Below, in pieces: positions 34,945 to 43,259 of a stretch of DNA of 64,000 bases; the first letter of the stretch is position 1; each line of letters starts with the position of its first letter. The notes under the pieces are model-generated. The model did no database searches and was not told the origin of the DNA. It was given only the letters and a program-made list of their open reading frames with translations. Source of the stretch: Hansschlegelia beijingensis (GTDB lineage Bacteria > Pseudomonadota > Alphaproteobacteria > Rhizobiales > Methylopilaceae); the NCBI RefSeq assembly GCF_014196425.1, contig NZ_JACIDR010000004.1:124001-188000 (forward strand), given 5' to 3'. The position numbers were made by a program, and so were the translations under genes.

Positions 34945-36174
34945 ATGGCTTATGACGACGTTTTCCAACGCGCGGTCGAGCAGCTCCATGCCGAGAGGCG
35001 CTACCGGGTTTTCGCCGACCTCGAGCGGCGGGTAGGGGATTTTCCCCGCGCCACCTGGCACGCGCCCGAAGGGCCGCGCGACGTCGTGGTGTGGTGCTCA
35101 AATGATTATCTCGGGATGGGCCAGCACCCCAAGGTGCTCGCGGCGCTGACCGAAACCGCGACGCGCGTCGGCGCAGGCGCGGGCGGCACGCGCAACATCG
35201 CCGGCACCAATCATCCGCTGGTTCTGCTGGAGCAGGAGCTCGCCGACCTTCACGGCAAGGAGGCGGGGCTGGTCTTCACCTCCGGCTACGTCTCGAACGA
35301 GGCGTCGATCTCGACGATCGCGCGGCTTCTGCCGAACTGCCTCATCCTGTCCGACGCCCTGAACCACGCCTCGATGATCGCCGGCATGCGCGGATCGGGC
35401 TGCGCGCGGAAGGTGTTCCGCCACAACGACCTCGACGATCTGGAGCGGCTCCTCCAGGAGGCCGGCCGCGAGCGTCCCAAGATCATCGCCTTCGAGAGCG
35501 TCTACTCGATGGACGGCGACGTCGCGCCGATCGCCGGGATCTGCGATCTCGCCGAACGCTACAACGCCATGACCTATCTGGATGAGGTCCACGCGGTCGG
35601 CATGTACGGCCCGCGCGGCGGCGGAATCGCCGAGCGCGAGGGCGTGATGCACCGCGTCGACATCATCGAGGGGACCCTCGCCAAGGGTTTTGGAGTGATC
35701 GGCGGCTATGTGACCGCCTCCAGGCCGGTCATCGACGCCATCCGCTCCTATGCGCCCGGCTTCATCTTCACTACCGCCATGCCGCCCGCGATCGCGGCGG
35801 CCGCGCGCGCCTCGGTCGAGCATCTCAAGAACTCGCAGGTCGAACGCGACCGGCACCAGCGCCAGTCGATGCAGACCAAAATCGCGCTCGCCGCGCGCGG
35901 CCTGCCGGTGATGCCGTCCGAGACGCACATCGTGCCGGTGCTCGTCGGCTGTCCCGAGAAGGCCAAGGCCGCGACCGACATGCTGCTGTCGGAGCACGGC
36001 ATCTACATCCAGCCGATCAATTATCCGACGGTGCCCCGTGGAACTGAGCGGCTGCGCATCTCGCCTTCGCCCGCGCATGACGACGCGCTGATCCGCGACC
36101 TCGCCCGCGCGCTCGACGCCGTGTGGAGCAAGCTCGACCTGCCGCGCCGGTACGAGGCGATCGCCGCCGAATAG
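34945..36174 (+). CDS. hemA: 5-aminolevulinate synthase
   Basis: A 409-residue PLP enzyme of the alpha-oxoamine synthase family. The cofactor Lys lies in [14 protein letters not shown], with [12 protein letters not shown] and [13 protein letters not shown] upstream and [18 protein letters not shown] near the end. It condenses glycine and succinyl-CoA to aminolevulinate, the C4 route to haem typical of alphaproteobacteria. GGGAAGAG precedes the ATG. It is divergent from dapB across 206 bases, a somewhat AT-richer region near 34900-34930 holding the likely promoter. Confidence 0.96.
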   Translation: MAYDDVFQRAVEQLHAERRYRVFADLERRVGDFPRATWHAPEGPRDVVVWCSNDYLGMGQHPKVLAALTETATRVGAGAGGTRNIAGTNHPLVLLEQELADLHGKEAGLVFTSGYVSNEASISTIARLLPNCLILSDALNHASMIAGMRGSGCARKVFRHNDLDDLERLLQEAGRERPKIIAFESVYSMDGDVAPIAGICDLAERYNAMTYLDEVHAVGMYGPRGGGIAEREGVMHRVDIIEGTLAKGFGVIGGYVTASRPVIDAIRSYAPGFIFTTAMPPAIAAAARASVEHLKNSQVERDRHQRQSMQTKIALAARGLPVMPSETHIVPVLVGCPEKAKAATDMLLSEHGIYIQPINYPTVPRGTERLRISPSPAHDDALIRDLARALDAVWSKLDLPRRYEAIAAE

Positions 36175-36220
36175 CCCGCGCGGAGCTCGGCTCGGTCGCT
36201 GATACGATCGTCTAGCTGAA

Positions 36221-36246
36221 GGAACCTGCCTTCGCCCCGGCAGGTT
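36221..36246 (+). promoter_or_regulatory. Hairpin after hemA overlapping a weak EcfG-like motif
   Basis: A perfect 8-bp stem AACCTGCC/GGCAGGTT (36223-36246) lies 48 bases after the hemA stop and could end that transcript, though no T-run follows. The same bases contain GGAAC (36221-36225) then, after 17 bases, GGTT (36243-36246), one mismatch from the EcfG promoter and about 60 bases ahead of a 33-codon frame. The two readings exclude each other; neither is strong. Confidence 0.3.
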
Positions 36247-36305
36247 GGTCTTGCGAGCGCGCGGAATCGCGCCGCCGCGGACGCATGTGTGGAGTTGGGC
36301 CCAGA

Positions 36306-36407
36306 ATGAATCCCCTTGCAGGAACGCCGTTCGCTCTCTGGATCACCGGCATGATGATCTGGACCGAAATGCTCGCGAGGGCCGCGCAGACCGGCGAGCG
36401 CCGCTGA
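36306..36407 (+). CDS. Putative 33-residue small protein
   Basis: A short frame encoding MNPLAGTPFALWITGMMIW... and ending TGERR. The amphipathic/hydrophobic core (residues 8-26, rich in Met, Trp, Leu, Ile) followed by a polar tail resembles short phasin-like or membrane-surface peptides of Hyphomicrobiales. GGAG lies 11 bases upstream of the ATG. It fills the otherwise empty gap between hemA and nagA. Too short for firm assignment. Confidence 0.4.
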   Translation: MNPLAGTPFALWITGMMIWTEMLARAAQTGERR

Positions 36408-36431
36408 CGCGGCGGGCCGCGCCGTCGGGCC

Positions 36432-37577
36432 TCAGCGCCGATCTTCCCGGTGAGCCCCGATCCATGTCGCGGTGACCTCAAGGTTCTCGTCCAGCGCCAC
36501 AAGGTCCGCGGCGTAGCCGTCGGCCACGAGGCCGAGCTTCCCCTCCAGGCCCAGGAATCGAGCCGGCGTGCGCGAAGCCATGGCGAGCGCGTCGGCCAGC
36601 GGCGCGCCCAGCACGCGCACGGCGTTGCGCACGGCGGTGGCCATGTCGAGGTCCGAGCCGGCGAGCGTCCCGTCCTCGGTCGTGAGGCGGCCGCCGGCGC
36701 GAAGGATCCGTCGCCCCTGCAGGACGAATTCCGTCATCTCTGCGCCGACCGTCGACATCGCATCCGTGACCAGCATCGTCCGCTCCGGCCCCTTGGCGGC
36801 GACCGCCGCCCGGAGCGAAGGGGCCGCCACGTGGTGAAGGTCGGCGATCACGCCGCAGAACGTGCTTCGCTCGCTCAGCGCGGCCCCGACCGGTCCGGGC
36901 GCGCGCCCCGCCATGGGCGGCATGGCGTTGAACAGGTGCGTATAGCCCGTAAGGCCCTCGGCCAAAGCCCGCTCAAGCTCTTCGGCCGTCGCCTCGGTGT
37001 GGCCGGCGGCTATCCGGAGGCCGGCGCTCGACAGGCGTGAGATCGAGCCCGGAGGCACGCGCTCCGGCGCTAGCGTCACCAGGATCACTCCTGCGGCTGC
37101 GGAGGTCAGCAGGTCGATGTCCGCTTCATCGGGCGCACGCATGAAGGCCGGGTCGTGAACGCCCTTGCGCGCCGGGTTGAGGAACGGGCCCTCGAGATGG
37201 ACCCCGAGAACGCCGGGCGTCCTCGCGGCGATCGCCGCTTCCGCGGCACGGAGCGCCGCGGCCATCTTGTCCCGGCTGTCAGTGATCAGCGTCGGCAGCA
37301 GGCCGGTGGTGCCGTAGCGGCGATGCGCCGCCGCGATGGTCGCCATTGCGGCGGGCGACGGATCGTCGTTCAGCAGAACGCCTCCGCCGCCGTTGACCTG
37401 CACGTCGATGAACCCCGGCGCCAGCAGGCCCGGGACGATCTCCACCGATGCGTCCGAAGGCGCCTCGCTCGCAGGCGTCACGCAGGCGATCCGCTCGCCC
37501 GCAATCAGGACGGCGCTGCCGTCGCGGAAGCCCTCGCCATCGAACAGCCGGTCGGGCAGGAGAGCGGTGAGCCTCAT
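36432..37577 (-). CDS. nagA: N-acetylglucosamine-6-phosphate deacetylase
   Basis: A 381-residue amidohydrolase: N-terminal GLLAPGFIDVQVNGGGG, metal residues in GVHLEGPFLN, AAGHTEAT and IADLHHVA, HLFNAMPPM, and catalytic Asp in LVTDAMS. It deacetylates GlcNAc-6-P to glucosamine-6-P in amino-sugar catabolism or cell-wall recycling. It overlaps the upstream kinase gene by 4 bases (ATGA). No nagB deaminase is in the window. Confidence 0.94.
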   Translation of the reverse strand: MRLTALLPDRLFDGEGFRDGSAVLIAGERIACVTPASEAPSDASVEIVPGLLAPGFIDVQVNGGGGVLLNDDPSPAAMATIAAAHRRYGTTGLLPTLITDSRDKMAAALRAAEAAIAARTPGVLGVHLEGPFLNPARKGVHDPAFMRAPDEADIDLLTSAAAGVILVTLAPERVPPGSISRLSSAGLRIAAGHTEATAEELERALAEGLTGYTHLFNAMPPMAGRAPGPVGAALSERSTFCGVIADLHHVAAPSLRAAVAAKGPERTMLVTDAMSTVGAEMTEFVLQGRRILRAGGRLTTEDGTLAGSDLDMATAVRNAVRVLGAPLADALAMASRTPARFLGLEGKLGLVADGYAADLVALDENLEVTATWIGAHREDRR

Positions 37578-38497
37578 GGGGCGCTCTTTCGGACGAGCAT
37601 CAGAGCCCCTTCGGTGGCGTCCGCGGCTGGCTTCACCAGCCGGTCTCGGGCCGGGCCGGCGAGATGCGGCGTGATCGCCTCCGAGAGCCCGCCGACGAGC
37701 GCCACGCGTTCGGCGCCGCACGCGATGAGGCGCAGCACGAGAGTCGCGACGTGCGCCGCGCACTCGCCCCGCAGGCGCGCCGCTTCGGGGTCGCGCTCGG
37801 CATGGGCGAACACGAGAGGCGCCAGCCGCCCGAAATCGGAAGGAGCGGCGCGCCCGACCCATTCGACGGCTGCGTCCTGGTCGCCGCCGAGCCGGGCGAG
37901 CGCTTCCTCGGCCAGGGGGCCGCGCGGCGCGAGGCCGTCCGCCGCCCGCAGCGCATGGCGCACGACCTCCCGGCCGAGCGGCGCTCCGCCGCCGTCGTCT
38001 CCGACCTCGAAGCCCCACCCGCCGAACCGGAACTCCGCGCCGGCCACGCGCGCGTAAGCGGCGCTGCCGGTGCCGACGATCACGATGCCACCGTCCCCGC
38101 CGCCATGGGCGCCGAGGCAGGCGGTCTCGAAGTCGGTCGCAAGTTCAAGACGGGCGAATGGATGCGGCTCGGCCCGCATCGCCTCCATCTCGCGCTTCTG
38201 CGAAACGCCGGCGAGGCCCGCGCCCGCCACGACGCGCGACAGCCCGTCCCCCGGCAGGCGACCCGCGACGAGCGCGGCTCGCGCAGCCGTGATCATCGCG
38301 TCCATGGCGGCGCGGGACCCGCGTCGCGCATTCGCGGGCCCGGCCTCGCCTTCGCCGAGAAGCCGGCCCGAGGCGTCGCGGATGCGGGCCCGGCACCGCG
38401 TGCCGCCGGCGTCGAGGCCCATGAACAGGACCTCAGGGGCCACGCCTGCTGCGGGCTCGGAACCGACAGGCGTGATGGTCAGGGCGCTGTCGCTCAC
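37574..38497 (-). CDS. BadF/BadG-type ATPase, probable N-acetylglucosamine or glucosamine kinase
   Basis: A 307-residue ASKHA-fold kinase: phosphate-1 loop FMGLDAGGTRCRARI, VIVGTGSAAYA and GDDGGGAPLGREVVRHAL, adenosine motif VALVGGLSEAI. Related proteins phosphorylate GlcNAc or glucosamine at O6. Overlap with nagA makes this the natural source of GlcNAc-6-P for that enzyme, so the pair would route free GlcNAc, such as that from murein recycling, into glucosamine-6-P. Sugar specificity is inferred from context. Confidence 0.85.
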   Translation of the reverse strand: MSDSALTITPVGSEPAAGVAPEVLFMGLDAGGTRCRARIRDASGRLLGEGEAGPANARRGSRAAMDAMITAARAALVAGRLPGDGLSRVVAGAGLAGVSQKREMEAMRAEPHPFARLELATDFETACLGAHGGGDGGIVIVGTGSAAYARVAGAEFRFGGWGFEVGDDGGGAPLGREVVRHALRAADGLAPRGPLAEEALARLGGDQDAAVEWVGRAAPSDFGRLAPLVFAHAERDPEAARLRGECAAHVATLVLRLIACGAERVALVGGLSEAITPHLAGPARDRLVKPAADATEGALMLVRKSAP

Positions 38498-38615
38498 TGG
38501 GTTGGGTTCGGAAAGGTTCGCAAGGCGGTCGCTCGGCGATTCGCCGGATCGGCGCAGGATAGGACGGATCAGCCCTCCGACGCGCGTCTCCGAAGCCGCC
38601 GCTCTCCCGCCAGGC

Positions 38616-38765
38616 TCAGAGCAGGGCCATCAGCCGGCGCGCCGCGCCGGCCGCGAGCACGACCATGATGATGACATAGGTGGCGATCCAGAGCTTCCGC
38701 TCGAGCGCGCTTTCACGCGCAGGAGGCTTGGGAACTTCGCCGGGCTCGCCGTCATTGGAAGGCAT
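38616..38765 (-). CDS. Small single-pass membrane protein
   Basis: A 49-residue protein: a polar N-terminus (MPSNDGEPGEVPKPPARESALERK) followed by one hydrophobic helix (LWIATYVIIMVVLAAGAARR region) and a short basic end. Small proteins of this layout are common in Hyphomicrobiales but unassigned. The frame is open upstream with Arg-rich sequence; the start at 38765 is chosen for its compact size. It lies 118 bases upstream of the kinase-nagA operon on the same strand. Confidence 0.5.
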   Translation of the reverse strand: MPSNDGEPGEVPKPPARESALERKLWIATYVIIMVVLAAGAARRLMALL

Positions 38766-38920
38766 CGGATGGGTCCACGACTCTTGCCTCAACCTAGCCG
38801 CCTGAAGCGGCGGATGCGAGCGCCGGCGGCGCCTTACTTCCGCCGTTGTCGCTTGACCTCGGCGCGATGGGGAGCGATGGACCCTCCGCCGTTCATTCGG
38901 AGAACCCGGGAGGAGCCCCA

Positions 38921-39571
38921 ATGTCGTTCACGCTCGCGAAGACAGAACGCCTGGCCGCAATTCTCTCCCGGTCCCCGGTGCTGCCGGTCCTGACCTTCTC
39001 GACGCCCAAGGCCGCAGTCGAGACCGCCAAGGCGCTTCGCGACGGCGGGCTGATGGTGCTGGAGATCACGATGCGGACGCCGCAGGCGCTGGACGCGCTT
39101 CGGGCGGTGGTCGAGGAAGTCGAGGGCGTCACGGTCGGCGCCGGCACCCTGCTTGAGCCTGAGCAGGTGCAGGCCGCGATCGCCGCGGGCGCGGATTTCC
39201 TGGTCAGCCCCGGCACGAGCTCGCGCGTGCTGGCGGCCGGCAGCGAAGCCCCGATCCCTTACCTGCCCGGCGTGTCGACACCCTCGGAGGCCATGCAACT
39301 GGCCGAGCGCGGGGCGACCTTCGCGAAGTTCTTCCCCGCGGGCCCGGCCGGCGGCCCGGCCTTCCTCAAGGCGCTGATCGCGCCGCTGCCGGATCTGCAC
39401 TTCGTGCCGACCGGCGGCGTAGACGCCTCGAACGCCCAGAGCTACCTCTCGCTGAGCAACGTCGCCTGTGTGGGCGGCTCCTGGGTCGCGCCGCAGGACG
39501 CGATCGAGGCCGGCGACTGGGGCCGGATCGGTTCGCTCGCCAAGGAAGCCGCGGCGCTGAAGGCGCGCTGA
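38921..39571 (+). CDS. eda: 2-dehydro-3-deoxyphosphogluconate (KDPG) aldolase
   Basis: A 216-residue class I aldolase: PVLPVLTFSTPKAAVETAKAL, catalytic Glu in VLEITMRTPQAL, Schiff-base Lys in FAKFFPAGPAGG and phosphate motif FVPTGGVDASNAQSYL. It splits KDPG to pyruvate and glyceraldehyde 3-phosphate in the Entner-Doudoroff pathway. GGAGG sits 7 bases before the ATG. The edd dehydratase is not adjacent. A short hairpin GAGGCG/CGCCTC (39589-39604) follows. Confidence 0.94.
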   Translation: MSFTLAKTERLAAILSRSPVLPVLTFSTPKAAVETAKALRDGGLMVLEITMRTPQALDALRAVVEEVEGVTVGAGTLLEPEQVQAAIAAGADFLVSPGTSSRVLAAGSEAPIPYLPGVSTPSEAMQLAERGATFAKFFPAGPAGGPAFLKALIAPLPDLHFVPTGGVDASNAQSYLSLSNVACVGGSWVAPQDAIEAGDWGRIGSLAKEAAALKAR

Positions 39572-39644
39572 CCTCCGTCGGGCTTGCTGAGGCGGTTTCG
39601 CCTCCCTACGTCCTCCTCGGCCTTCCGCCGACGGAGATACGCAG

Positions 39645-40445
39645 ATGTTCGACGCCCGGACCATTCTCGACCAGCTTCTCGGCGCAGGTCAGCAGGCCGG
39701 AAAAGGCCGGCCGGCCCCGAGCGGGGATCGGCGTCCGGCTCCGCAGGGCGGCGGCTCCGGCGACCTGATGAAGCAGGTGCAGGACCTGGCGCGCGGCAAT
39801 CTGGGCGGCCTCGCCGGCGGCGCGATCGCCGGCAGCCTCGCCACTGTCCTGCTGGGCGGCCGCAAGAAGTCTCCGCTGTCCGGCTCGGGCATGCAGCTTG
39901 GCGGCCTCGCGATCCTGGGCGGGCTCGCCTACAAGGCGTGGCAGAATTATCAGGCGAAGCAGGCGGAGCAGGGCGGCGGACAGCAGCAGCCGGCGGCGCC
40001 GGAGCCTGGCCCGGTGCAGATCGCGCCGCCGCCGGCCGAGACGCCTTTCGCGCCCTCAACCGCCAACGAGGAACAGACGCTCGGCCTGCTGCTGGTGCGC
40101 GCGATGATCGCGGCGGCGCGCGCCGATGGCCGGATCGACGGCGAAGAAATCTCGAAGATCCGCCAGGGTCTCCAGGCGTCTGGCTCGGCCGCGGACGAGC
40201 AGGCCTTCCTGCTGGAGCAGCTCGGACGGCCGGACGACCTCGACGGCATCGCGGCCGAGGCCCGCGGCCCGCAGATCGCCTCCGAGGTCTGGCTCGCGGC
40301 TCGGCTTACGATCGACGCCGACACGCCCGCCGAGCAGGCTTTCCTGAAGACGTTCGCGGACAAGCTCGGCCTCGGCGCGCCGCTCGTCGCTCATCTTGAG
40401 GCGACCGCCGCGCAGGCGAAACAATCTGGCGTCTCGGCGGCGTAG
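39645..40445 (+). CDS. DUF533 (TerB-like) protein
   Basis: A 266-residue protein in two parts. An N-terminal glycine-rich stretch with small hydrophobic segments (LGGLAGGAIAGSLATVLLGG, LGGLAILGGLAYKAW) may associate with the membrane. After a Pro/Gln-rich linker, a TerB-like helical domain follows (about 140-266, LLLVRAMIAAARADGRIDGEE ... AARLTIDADTPAEQAFLKTFA), as in YebE/DUF533. The family's role is unknown; TerB folds bind metal ions in tellurite-resistance proteins. Confidence 0.82.
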   Translation: MFDARTILDQLLGAGQQAGKGRPAPSGDRRPAPQGGGSGDLMKQVQDLARGNLGGLAGGAIAGSLATVLLGGRKKSPLSGSGMQLGGLAILGGLAYKAWQNYQAKQAEQGGGQQQPAAPEPGPVQIAPPPAETPFAPSTANEEQTLGLLLVRAMIAAARADGRIDGEEISKIRQGLQASGSAADEQAFLLEQLGRPDDLDGIAAEARGPQIASEVWLAARLTIDADTPAEQAFLKTFADKLGLGAPLVAHLEATAAQAKQSGVSAA

Positions 40446-40475
40446 TTTCGCTCGCTCGAGCGTTATTGCGTTGAA

Positions 40476-40495
40476 GCTCCGGCGTCAGCCGGAGC
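40476..40495 (+). terminator. Hairpin after the DUF533 gene
   Basis: A perfect 8-bp stem GCTCCGGC/GCCGGAGC with loop GTCA, 31 bases after the DUF533 stop and 25 bases before the next start. It may reduce read-through into the DUF2934 gene. No T-run follows. Confidence 0.35.
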
Positions 40496-40519
40496 CGCCA
40501 CACAAACTGCGAGATCGAG

Positions 40520-40816
40520 ATGGCCGAGACCCCCATCACTCCCAAAATCCGCGAGCGCGCCCGGAAGCTGTGGGAGGCTGCGGGCAGCCCCGAAGGCCGC
40601 GAGGACGATTACCTCGAGCGCGCCCGTGAACTCGCCGCCCTCGAATCCAACCCTCAGGCCGGGCTGGAGCCGAACCCGCTGGCCGACGGGATCGTGACCC
40701 CGGCGGAACGCGGCCAGTATATCGAGGAAGCCAGCATCCAGGAGAACCTGGGAGAATTCCCGGGCCTCGAGACCGACCAGGGCGACCGCCTCCAGACCCC
40801 GCGCCCGCGCGAGTGA
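40520..40816 (+). CDS. DUF2934 family protein
   Basis: A 98-residue soluble acidic protein. The N-terminal motif ITPKIRERARKLWEAAGSPEGREDDYLERARELAA is the DUF2934 signature (RAYELWEAEGRPEGRDLEHWLRAE-like). The rest is unstructured and Glu/Pro-rich. DUF2934 proteins often belong to stress-induced gene sets in Hyphomicrobiales, but no function is established. Confidence 0.82.
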   Translation: MAETPITPKIRERARKLWEAAGSPEGREDDYLERARELAALESNPQAGLEPNPLADGIVTPAERGQYIEEASIQENLGEFPGLETDQGDRLQTPRPRE

Positions 40817-40826
40817 GCGACGGGCG

Positions 40827-40851
40827 GCGGCTCCGGCTGGTCCGGAGCCGC
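40827..40851. terminator. Bidirectional hairpin between convergent genes
   Basis: A perfect 10-bp stem GCGGCTCCGG/CCGGAGCCGC with a 5-base loop, 11 bases after the DUF2934 stop and touching the stop codon of the convergent aminotransferase gene. A rho-independent-like structure usable from both sides, though without a T-run. Confidence 0.5.
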
Positions 40852-42032
40852 TAAGGCGCCTTCCGGTCGGAGAGGAACTTCCGCATGCGGCCCAGCGCAC
40901 GCGCGATGTTCTCCGCCGAGTTCGCATAGGACAGGCGGATGTAGCCCTCGCCGAGCACGCCGAAGTCCGGCCCGCCGATCACCGCGACGCCCGCCTCTTC
41001 GAGAAGGGCGGAGGCGAGCGGCTTCGCTTTCCAGCCGGTCTCCTTGATGTTCGGGAAGGCGTAGAACGCGCCCTTCGGCGTCGCCGCGCGCACGCCCGGC
41101 AGCGCGTTCAGGCCGTCGGTCACGAGTTTGCGGCGCCTGTCGAACTCCTCCCGCATGCGCACGACTGCGTCCTGCGGTCCCTCAAGGGCGGCGATGCCGG
41201 CACATTGCGCGGCCGCGTTGACGCACGACCAGGCGTTGACGGCGAGTTTCCGAACGTCGTCGTAGAGCGCCTTCGGCCAGATCGACCAGCCGAGCCGCCA
41301 CCCGGTCATCGCATAGGTCTTGGACCACCCGTTCAGCACGATGAGCCGGTCGCGGATCTCCGGGTAGGCCAGCAGGGTGCGGTGCTCGAGCCCGTCGAAG
41401 ATCAGCTGGTCGTAGATCTCGTCGGACATCACGGCCACGTTGGGGAAGCGCGCGAGCCCCTCGACCAGCTTGTCGATCTCGCTCGCCGGCGTCACCCCGC
41501 CGGTCGGATTGGCGGGCGAGTTCAGGATCAGCAGGCGCGTATCGGGGGTGATCAGCGAGAGCGTCTCCTCGGCCGAGAAGGCGAAGCCGTTCTCCTCGCG
41601 GATCGGCACCGGGATCGGGTTCGCGCCGGTGTGCTCGATCATCGAGCGGTAGATGGGAAAGCCCGGATCCGGGTAGAGGATGTCCGCGCCGGGCTCGCCG
41701 AACAGCCGGATGGCCGCGTACATCGTCACCTTGCCGCCGGGCACGATCATCACGAGGTCCGGGTCGACGTCGACGCCGAAGCGGCGGTGGACGTCCTTCG
41801 CCACCGCTTCCCGCAAGGGCAGGATGCCGGTCGAGGGGGTGTAGCCGTGATGGCCGTCCTTCAGCGCCTTGATGGCTGCCTCGACGATGTGCGGCGGCGT
41901 GGGGAAATCCGGTTGCCCGATGCCGAGATTGATGATGTCCCGCCCCTCGGAGGCGAGCTTGGTGGCGCGCGCCAGGACGGCGAAAGCGTTCTCCTCGCCG
42001 ATGCGGCCGAAGGCGTCGACAGTCGTCAGCAT
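40851..42032 (-). CDS. Fold-type I aminotransferase (class I/II, AspC-like)
   Basis: A 393-residue PLP enzyme: IINLGIGQPDFPTPPHI at the N-terminus, NSPANPTGGV, the cofactor Asp/Tyr in MSDEIYDQLIF, and the Schiff-base Lys in NGWSKTYAMTGWRLGW. Relatives include aspartate/aromatic aminotransferases and LL-DAP or methionine-related ones. The amino donor is not readable from sequence. It is monocistronic and divergent from a PfpI-type protein. Confidence 0.9.
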   Translation of the reverse strand: MLTTVDAFGRIGEENAFAVLARATKLASEGRDIINLGIGQPDFPTPPHIVEAAIKALKDGHHGYTPSTGILPLREAVAKDVHRRFGVDVDPDLVMIVPGGKVTMYAAIRLFGEPGADILYPDPGFPIYRSMIEHTGANPIPVPIREENGFAFSAEETLSLITPDTRLLILNSPANPTGGVTPASEIDKLVEGLARFPNVAVMSDEIYDQLIFDGLEHRTLLAYPEIRDRLIVLNGWSKTYAMTGWRLGWSIWPKALYDDVRKLAVNAWSCVNAAAQCAGIAALEGPQDAVVRMREEFDRRRKLVTDGLNALPGVRAATPKGAFYAFPNIKETGWKAKPLASALLEEAGVAVIGGPDFGVLGEGYIRLSYANSAENIARALGRMRKFLSDRKAP

Positions 42033-42169
42033 GGTCTTCTCCGCGGTCCGCCGGGCCCGGGAACGATCCCGGCGCCGAGCGTGTTGGGTAGGCGAGAGCG
42101 GTGACGCGCTGGGCGTCCGAACGCCCCTCGACGCTCCATGCCAATCAGCGCGAATTCAAGGAGGATGTC

Positions 42170-42736
42170 ATGGCCAATCGCCTCGACGGCCGCAAAATCG
42201 CGATTCTCGCAACTGACGGGTTCGAGCAGGTGGAGCTCACCGAGCCCATGAAAGCTTTGAAGGACGCCGGCGCAACGGTCGCCGTCGTCAGCCCGAAATC
42301 CGGCTCGATCAAGGGCTTCAAGCATGACAAGCCCGGCGACGACGTGACGGTCGATCAGGAGCTGTCGTCCGCCGATCCGGCCGCCTTCGACGGATTGCTG
42401 ATCCCGGGCGGGCTGTTCAACCCCGACACGCTTCGCCGGGACCAGAAGGCGGTCGCCTTCGCCAGCGCGTTCTTCGAAGCCGGCAAGCCGGTGGCGGCGA
42501 TCTGCCATGGCCCCCAGGTGCTGATCACGGCCGGGGTGGTGAAGGGCCGCAAGATGACCGGCTTCGAGGCGATCCAGATCGACCTCAAGAACGCCGGCGC
42601 GACCGTGTCGGACGAGCCGGTGGTCGTGGATCAGGGGCTCGTGACCAGCCGCAAGCCCGATGACATCCCGGCGTTCAACGCCAAGATGAGCGAGGAGTTC
42701 GCGGAAGGCCGGCACGCCGGGCGGCGCGCCGCCTGA
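42170..42736 (+). CDS. PfpI/DJ-1 family protein (type 1 glutamine amidotransferase-like)
   Basis: A 188-residue DJ-1 superfamily protein. The nucleophile-elbow Cys is in AAICHGPQVLITAGV, with Glu in DGFEQVELTEPM, and PGGLFNPDTLR; these match the PfpI/YhbO branch, described as a stress protein with glyoxalase- or deglycase-type activity. AAGGAGG lies 6 bases before the ATG at 42170, supporting this start. A strong terminator follows. Confidence 0.9.
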   Translation: MANRLDGRKIAILATDGFEQVELTEPMKALKDAGATVAVVSPKSGSIKGFKHDKPGDDVTVDQELSSADPAAFDGLLIPGGLFNPDTLRRDQKAVAFASAFFEAGKPVAAICHGPQVLITAGVVKGRKMTGFEAIQIDLKNAGATVSDEPVVVDQGLVTSRKPDDIPAFNAKMSEEFAEGRHAGRRAA

Positions 42737-42762
42737 ATCAAGCCGCCTCGGCGGTGGATCGG

Positions 42763-42789
42763 AAGCGGCGGGCGGCGGCCCGCCGCTTT
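42763..42789 (+). terminator. Intrinsic-type terminator after the PfpI gene
   Basis: An 11-bp perfect stem AAGCGGCGGGC/GCCCGCCGCTT with a GGCG loop ending in TTT, 26 bases after the PfpI stop. The GC-rich stem and short T end fit rho-independent termination. Confidence 0.6.
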
Positions 42790-42821
42790 CGCGCGTCTGA
42801 TCGCCCGAATGGGAGAGAGCC

Positions 42822-43220
42822 ATGAGGATCGTGGCGGCTTTGGCGGCGCTGGTTCTGTTAGCGTTTCCGGCGAGCGCAGCTCCGAAATCATTCGAGGAGC
42901 CCACCCGGGTGGGCGCCTCGAACGTGCGGGTCCGGGTGGTGCTTCATCCGCAGGTCGATCGCTGCTCCCCGCGGCAGATGGCCGAGATCCGCAAGCGCGC
43001 CGTCGCGATCGCCCAGGATCATGTCGGCAAAAGGCTGAAGGCGATCATCGCGAAGAGCGGGACCAACGCGAGCGGGGACAAGGAGTTCTTCGGCGTCAGC
43101 ATGCTGGCCGGCTGCCCGGCGGACGGAGGCGCGTGGATCGCCTTTCCGGCCGAAGGCAAGGAGAGGTCGGTCACGCGCTACGAGCGCGGCGCAGGGTGGT
43201 CACCCATGATGCGCCTTTGA
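42822..43220 (+). CDS. Small periplasmic hypothetical protein
   Basis: A 132-residue protein with signal peptide (MRIVAALAALVLLAFPASAA, cleavage before PKSFEEP). The mature domain is basic with two cysteines (DRCSPRQ, AGCPADG) that could pair. No family recognised. GGGAGAG lies ahead of the ATG. It stands between the PfpI gene and a GNAT gene, all on the plus strand. Confidence 0.7.
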   Translation: MRIVAALAALVLLAFPASAAPKSFEEPTRVGASNVRVRVVLHPQVDRCSPRQMAEIRKRAVAIAQDHVGKRLKAIIAKSGTNASGDKEFFGVSMLAGCPADGGAWIAFPAEGKERSVTRYERGAGWSPMMRL

Positions 43221-43259
43221 GGCGCCGGTCACGAAAAGTCATTGGTCCGTGAGGCGGCG

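Noticed and set aside
42061-42085. GGAAC-like promoter between the aminotransferase and PfpI genes
   Set aside because: CGTG/GTGT at 15-16 bases does not match CGTT and the spacing is off.
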